Positions 58,318-64,000 of a stretch of 64,000 nucleotides of DNA are shown in pieces. The DNA is from Siphonodentalium dalli (lineage: Eukaryota; Mollusca; Scaphopoda; Gadilida; Siphonodentaliidae). The position numbers and the translations under genes are program-made. The notes beneath the pieces were generated by a model, which saw only the letters and a list, made by a program, of their open reading frames with translations, did not search any database and was not told the DNA's origin. The stretch is taken from the NCBI GenBank assembly GCA_032622095.1, contig CP136063.1:215715982-215779981 (forward strand), read 5' to 3'. Position 1 is the first letter of the stretch. Each line of letters begins with the position of its first letter.

Positions 58318-58747
58318 GCATGCCTGTCATTTGCAGAGTGAGGTCCCCAGAGGGTGAATTTAGTGATGCTATCCATTATAGCAGCTGGCATCACTAAATT
58401 CTCCCTCTGGGGACCTCATTCTGCATGGTCTCATCTGCTATGGGAGACATAGACTCAGATTGAGGCTCCAAAATGGTGAATATTGTGAGGTACACAACCT
58501 CGATTATGCAATGTGTCGTCTGCCAATTTAGGCATATAGAGAAACTAACTAAAAAAGAAATAGAATGAACCTATGTGAAGAAATTTGATAATAAAGAAAC
58601 TTTCCCGAGAAGACGAGGCCTAAGCAGAATGAGGTCCACAGAGGGTGAATTTAGTGATGCTAGTGTGCTATGCAGGATAGCGTCACTAAATTCACCCTCT
58701 GGGGACCTCATTCTGGAAATGACAGGCACACTAAACTCAGACTTGTG
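58318..58747. mobile_element. P3 foldback MITE, long form
   Basis: Two hairpins (58339-58425; 58626-58716) and the conserved middle; the left tip is truncated, the right tip reads AACTCAGACTTGTG. Confidence 0.78.
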
Positions 58748-59275
58748 TTTGTCACAAGGGCTGGTGCCTTGTACGCCAAATGGGGCTGTCATGCCTATAT
58801 TAAAAATAGTATTGCAATATTTTCTTATGCATTTTATGTTATATGATAGCAATAGTTTGTATAAGGGGACAATTAACAACTGTTTCCTTATCGGTCATGA
58901 TAAAAGATGGGAGATAGTTATCAAGACATGATTTCGTTGACTCATCTGAGAAGTTTTATTTTTATCTCTACACTTGTTTCTCACCAGTGATGATCGTTGT
59001 GTTAGGTATCATAGCTTCATACATCCTACAGCTTCTATACTAACTTACCTTATTCACCTGTCCATTGTGTGTACTCATCCTGTACATTTGTTTGATTATT
59101 AATTGCCTTTGTCAGACATGTACATACATGTAAGTTAACTGTGATTCATACCATACCACAATCAGAATGCACAAAACAGGTCTCTAAATCGTCACTGTTT
59201 ATACAGCTAATGAGGTCATTTTCATAAAAGTCCTTCATTGCATTATTTTAAAGACCTGCACCGATCACATTCGTA
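58748..59275. other. Downstream intergenic sequence, nothing recognised
   Basis: A short AAAGACCTGCACCGATCACA near 59250 resembles an end of the foldback family at 2882. Confidence 0.35.
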
Positions 59276-59354
59276 GGTCATTTGTTGAAATTGTTATCTG
59301 AACATTTCCTAAGGGAACTACTAGTCAATGAGTACTTGTATAGAAAGGGTTAAC
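59276..59354. repeat. TTAA-type MITE right-end fragment
   Basis: TCATTTGTTGAAATTGTTAT...AGTACTTGTATAGAAAGGG then TTAA. Confidence 0.6.
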
Positions 59355-59369
59355 TTTCCCAACCACAGG

Positions 59370-59640
59370 TTTTTACCCAACTTTTTCTTCCCTCACTTAG
59401 GCATTTTTGTATACCAACAACTTTTGCATTTCACTAAAAGCTTCCGAATTGTATTTCATAAAAAAAGGCTTCAGAAAAATATATATTTGCGCGTTAAAAA
59501 CTTTTCACCCATATATATTTGATTTAGCCCAAATTTGGACCACATCTTGCGGTGTATCTTAGAAGACGATTCACCAATTTTCACGCCGATTGGTCAGAGA
59601 AACCCTGAGATCGAATGTGTTTCCTAAAGGCCGTAAACAT
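59370..59640. repeat. Helitron-family fragment
   Basis: AACTTTTCACCCATATATAT...TTTCACGCCGATTGGTCAGA...CCCTGAGATC matches the interior of 45465-46088; ends missing. Confidence 0.45.
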
Positions 59641-59905
59641 GATCTTTTGTCCTTACGATCTGAGCAGGTGCCGGCAGTGACACCTGTGGAAACACCAAAG
59701 ATGCTTATCAGCTGATTACATACTAAAATGCTGAGCAGCAGATTCAACTGAACCTGTTTAACTCAATTAAAATGAAGTAATTCGGTGCAACCTCCAAAGT
59801 GTTCCATTTCTCTCATGACATATGGCATAATATGCTAAGATTTATAATAAATTTCCTTGTGTATATATTACTGTCTTGTGAGGCTTGTGATTATTGTACC
59901 AAATA

Positions 59906-60282
59906 TAAGTTTCAATTGCATTTACATACATACATTATTACACGTTACAGGGAAAAATTAACTGAAAACAATGTTAATTTGAGACTATAGATACAGTAAT
60001 GTCATATTTCCGACTAAATCCTGAAAAATTACCCATAATTCTGCTGTGGTTAAGGAGTCGATTATTTAGGGCATTACTGTAAGTTTCAATTGCATTTACA
60101 TACATACATTGTTACATGTTAAAAATTAACTGAACTGTTAATTTGAGACTATAGATACTTCCCAGAAAATGAGGCCTAACCAGAATAAGGTACCCAGAGG
60201 GTGAATTTAGGGTGGGGTTGTGTCACTAAATTCACCCTCTGGGGACCTGTCACATGACAGACACACTATTTTCAGGATTGCT
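59906..60282. mobile_element. P3 MITE remnant containing a P1 copy and a local duplication
   Basis: 59906-59993 and 60080-60157 are direct copies (AAGTTTCAATTGCATTTACA start) either side of a truncated P1 (59994-60079). After them come a P3 hairpin (60182-60246) and a P3 right end ACAGACACACTATTTTCAGG. Confidence 0.68.
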
Positions 60283-61895
60283 GCAAACGGATATATATGA
60301 ATTCTGAATTGTGTTAGTTTCTATGTTGGTGTTTGTAGAAACATGTGTAATAATGTATGTGTGTAATTGTACCTTTTTCTTCCAACCTTTTAGTGTTTTA
60401 ATATCCAATCATACACATGCTATATAATGAGTATATTTTTTACTAATTGTGATGATTTCGGACCCAACATCCATGACAAAAAGGTATTCACATCATTTTG
60501 TGTCAAAATTTATTATCAAATTTGGATCATCAGAATAATATTATTCGTAGTCTGAGATTTATGTTCTCTTGTTTATACTTTTTCGTTTTCACTGCACTTT
60601 TAACAATTACAGTGATATTTTCTTTCGTGAGATTTCAAATCTCAGATCGGAAAACGGCATGAATATTTCATTATTTGTTATTCCAGTTGCGACAGTGACT
60701 GTGTGACTGAATATATAAAGGTTTTGATTGGAGTCTTGTCAAACGCCACTCTGCATAACAGCACTCTGAAATGTTTTGCACAAGTATCAGTTGCATTTAA
60801 TATGGACTATAAGATGGTATGATTTAGAACTCTCTGTTGACTAAGAAACCAATTCAGACTGTCATATCAGGACCTTGTTTTATATACAGCCATCTCATTA
60901 AAGAATAATATGTTCTCATCACACATATAAAGTGTTACAATTTGTTGATGTGCGACATGTGAAGTTTGACATTATTCAACATAACCTTGAAATTATCTGT
61001 GATGAATAGGATACATGTACTTCAATATGTTTTTCACATAGATGTATATGACTCAAAGATGATAACTAAATTCACAGTATATTTGATGCATCGTGTGGTT
61101 GTTTTATGTCCAAATATGTATTTATTCTAATTATTCTGGTGATCGTTTCAATCTTTTCCATAAATATTGTCTGTCTTGCTATGGTGGAGGGGGTTGTTTA
61201 TGATCATGCCAGCCTTTGAGATTGACCAATTGGAACAGTTCTTGGAGATCAAGCAACATGAATTGAAGAGTTATTAGTTTCTCTTTGATTGACACAGACA
61301 CAATATCGAAATTCCCATTGGGATATGAAATCAATATGGTATTCATACTGCATCCATCTTGTGTTCTCACAAACTCTCTTGCCTCAGTCACATTTACAAA
61401 ACATTTTGGCCCCAAGAAAAGGAAATTCCATTGGAAATCACTTTTCTACAAATTGAAATATGGGGTGTCATATACCAAAGTCTGCATTTAGGACACAGTT
61501 CTAGGGGTCAGTCATTGACGTCTGAAGAATGGCAATCACCACTGTGACATTACACAGATAACCACCAAGAGTACCATTGAATAGGTAATTTCTCACCTGG
61601 TAGGCATGATAAATTATTAGACTTGGCAAAATTGATATTATATTAATTTTGTATTTTATAATATTGTAGTCCTATTTTAATGTGTTTGCTTATTCCTGTT
61701 ATAAATGTATATCATATATTACCAACAGTTTTAAAGCAGTCAGAAGTGTTATGATATCAGATTTATTTTATTTTTTAATGTTTAAATTGGGCACCTGTCC
61801 CACATCTGTGCACTTACTAAATTTAGATGTGGTTGTCACAATCAAACACTCATTTCACCATCAGTGTTTAAAACAAGATTTACTCTTATACAGAA
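60283..61895. other. Downstream intergenic sequence, nothing recognised
   Basis: A minus-strand ORF of 78 codons (61179-61415) has no recognised domain. Confidence 0.4.
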
Positions 61896-62338
61896 TTAAA
61901 GGTATTCAATCCGATTCGATGGTCCCCATATAATCAGATACCAACAACAACAACATTTTTAGAAATGCCACTTCAGTTATCAGAATCGATTAATTACCCA
62001 AAAATAATAACGACAGTCAACCAGTACAAAATTGCCAAAAACGTGTTATTTATCAACATGTTGTTCGACGAAATTTTGCCTTATTATCAACACAAAGCCT
62101 TTTGTTTTTAGAGTTATCCATCTTCATCCACAATTTAGTCCAAGACCATCGGCTCATTTTACTTTTTACTGGTCCACTAATATGTCTCAATGGTGAAAAA
62201 TAATAGATTTCAAAAATCGATATCTAATAAATCTGAGATTTGATAGGTGGGTTCCTCGACTCGAATCAAATATTGTTTACCCCCGAGACCAAATAAATAG
62301 TAATTGAGGGGTGCTTAATCAGATTATGCATCTTTAAT
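61896..62338. mobile_element. TIR element (TTAAAGGTACT family), copy 3
   Basis: TTAAAGGTATTCAATCCGAT start and ATCAGATTATGCATCTTTAA end; ACAACAACAACA near the left, GGGTTCCTCGACTCGAATCA near the right. Confidence 0.73.
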
Positions 62339-62783
62339 TGCTCAGTAATTTTCCCCTCCAACCTTACATTTTCTATACAAGTTTGTTAAGTTTGCCATAT
62401 ATTTTCAGCCAAAAACTTTGCATCGGACAACCTGCACCCGATTCAACCAAACATGTTGTTCCTAAGTGAAGCAGTGTTCAGAAGGGCGTGTTGCCTCCTA
62501 ATTTGCATTGATCCATTGCGATGGCATCATTCATTGTCTGAATTTAACTGTTTAAATGGATGTGTTTATATTATAACGCTCCTTGAAGCCGAACCTTCGT
62601 TTCAACCAAGGCTTAATACCTCTCACATCATCCATTAATTTTGTATATAATACCAAAATCAATCCAGTAGCTGCTATATTTTATAAATTGCTTATAATGA
62701 ACGTGTTGGACTTTTAAATGTGAGCCTGGCGTAAATCATATGAGAGGATAAGTTACCATATTAAATTTGTTAGGTCATAAACA
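62339..62783. other. Downstream intergenic sequence, nothing recognised
   Basis: No supported feature. Confidence 0.4.
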
Positions 62784-63038
62784 CAAGCCTTGAAATAGTG
62801 TGTCTTGTCATTTGCAGAATGAGGTCCCCAGAGGGTTAATTTAGTGATGCTACCCCGCATAGCGGGCTAGCATCACCAAATTCACCTTCTGGGGGCCTCA
62901 TTCTGCTTAAAACTCAGCAGAATGAGGTTCCCAGAGGGTGAATTTGGTGATGCTAGCCCATTATGCGAGGTAGCATCACTAAATTCATCCTCTGGGGACC
63001 TCATTCTGCAAATGACAGACACACTATTTCAAGGCTTG
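62784..63038. mobile_element. P3 hAT-like foldback MITE, short form (255 bp)
   Basis: CAAGCCTTGAAATAG / CTATTTCAAGGCTTG; TSD CATAAACA / CATGAACA (7 of 8). Two hairpins joined by TGCTTAAAACTCAGCA. Confidence 0.88.
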
Positions 63039-63408
63039 CATGAACACTCTTTGTTAATGAACCAAATGATACATGATATAGGCTTGTTTGTATTCTTGAT
63101 AAAAAGCACAATTGCCTTTTGAACGCCTAATTTCTTGAAATTGAAAAAAAAAAATTGCAGTGATTCTAGAAATTTTCAGAATGCGTTTTCTATGTTGTGT
63201 TCCGTACATTTGAATGCAATACATTCAGAATCTAGCAACTACATGTAAATACAACCTTCAACATTTTGGTATAACAAGAAATGGTGAATAACTCGGCTTC
63301 TGTTCACAAATGTTTTTAATTTGGAATCGCTACGTAACACTGCTTTATACTGGCTCAGTCTGAAATTCCCACACCATCAAAATCTGATTCACTTCACAAT
63401 TGTTTTAT
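63039..63408. other. Downstream intergenic sequence, nothing recognised
   Basis: No supported feature. Confidence 0.4.
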
Positions 63409-63412
63409 TTAA

Positions 63413-63669
63413 CCCTTTCATGACGGGAGCTTTGCTGGTGCAGCATTAAAGACCCTGTGCCAGTGCATTCTCTTATATATGCTAGTCTCCCATATGGAGC
63501 CTCACATAGCTAAGAGAATGCACTGGCTTGCACTGTCAATGTAAATATTGTAAGGCCAATGTGTTCTCTTATATATGCAAGGCTCCCTATAGGAGACTCG
63601 CATATATAAGAGAATGCATTGACAGTGTTTTCGCAAAATTTCAGGAATTAAGCTCCAGTCATTGAAGGG
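63413..63669. mobile_element. TTAA-type MITE (CCCTTTCATGACGGGAGC family)
   Basis: TTAA at 63409-63412 and 63670-63673; two opposed hairpins of the GCATTCTCTTATATATG type. Confidence 0.82.
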
Positions 63670-63673
63670 TTAA

Positions 63674-64000
63674 TTGATTTTAATATCTATATGCTTAATG
63701 TTTTATCTTAGTGTCCTGCAATTGAGTGATATAAATTGTTTTAACTCGCTTGTTCTTGGAGAAATTTCTGAGTAAAGTGTCCAATGACAAAAGTTTATTT
63801 TATGTGTCACTTTACTCTTTTAGCCCCAGAGATCATTGTGGTGGAACGTAGGAAAAATTATATTTATGAGAAATCTAGAATAATTCATATCTTATTATTT
63901 GGCAATTACCATATTTTGGAGGAGAGCCAGTGCCATCCACACAAATGTGTTACCACCACCTACCCCACCCCCCCCCCCCCCCCCAACTCACGAAAAGTCC
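63674..64000. other. Window end, AT-rich with a C homopolymer
   Basis: 17 C at 63968-63984; nothing else supported. Confidence 0.45.

Noticed and set aside
63792-63850. Possible exon after CTTTTAG at 63820
   Set aside because: The open frame is short, no donor or domain could be supported, and it lies beyond the LITAF-like stop codon.

Overview
This is eukaryotic nuclear DNA: AT-rich, without operons, and with one clearly recognisable host gene whose short exons are spread over about 50 kb. Mollusc-type repeats fill almost everything else. The repeat landscape (many short foldback elements, satellite-carrying elements about 160 bp in period, a short-LTR copia element, a Helitron) and the LITAF-type gene suggest an aquatic invertebrate, most likely a bivalve mollusc. 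The species cannot be fixed from sequence alone.

The host gene lies on the + strand at 7095-57225. It encodes a 151-residue LITAF-domain (LPS-induced TNF-alpha factor / CDIP1 family) protein. The N-terminus is Pro/Gly/Tyr-rich with a PPPY WW-binding motif, and three symmetric phase-1 microexons of 27, 42 and 21 nt encode part of it. The last two exons encode the split zinc-binding, membrane-inserted LITAF domain (CPHC, hydrophobic stretch, CPSC). The introns are about 4.3, 8.2, 12.7, 23.7 and 0.9 kb. All six exons join in frame with GT/AG borders.

The rest is layered mobile DNA, and many copies have readable target-site duplications (TSDs). (1) P1: TA-flanked palindromes starting CAGTAATGCC, about 210 bp, 15 copies, 12 of them inside the gene. 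(2) TTAA-flanked CCCTTT...AAAGGG (piggyBac-like) MITEs of several subfamilies; most carry a reused hairpin cassette. (3) P3: foldback MITEs starting CAAGCCTTG, with 8-bp hAT-like TSDs. (4) Satellite elements 0.1-1.1, 7.6-8.6 and 42.3-45.3 kb with ~160-bp monomers, the last with a ~481-bp higher-order repeat. (5) A 4.9-kb near-complete palindrome at 20281-25218 with an exact 8-bp TSD. (6) A Ty1/copia element at 16639-19394 (minus strand) with identical 95-bp LTRs. (7) hAT-like elements (1192-2122, 40492-41626), a Harbinger-like element (38476-40077), a Helitron (45465-46088) and a further TIR element (4362-4923).

The most striking find is in the copia copy. Next to its 5' LTR it carries not just a primer-binding site but about 62 nt of initiator tRNA-Met, from the D-loop to CCA. 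Within the compared T-arm the one difference from the canonical loop falls at position 58, the m1A site. This looks like a fossil of reverse transcriptase reading through its own tRNA primer, then joining to a truncated pol. Other notable points are TTAA elements flanked by 42-bp and 22-bp direct repeats instead of a 4-bp TSD, one hairpin cassette inside several unrelated terminal-repeat frames, and YY1-like AAGATGGCGGC motifs recurring at ~165-bp spacing in two unrelated element families.
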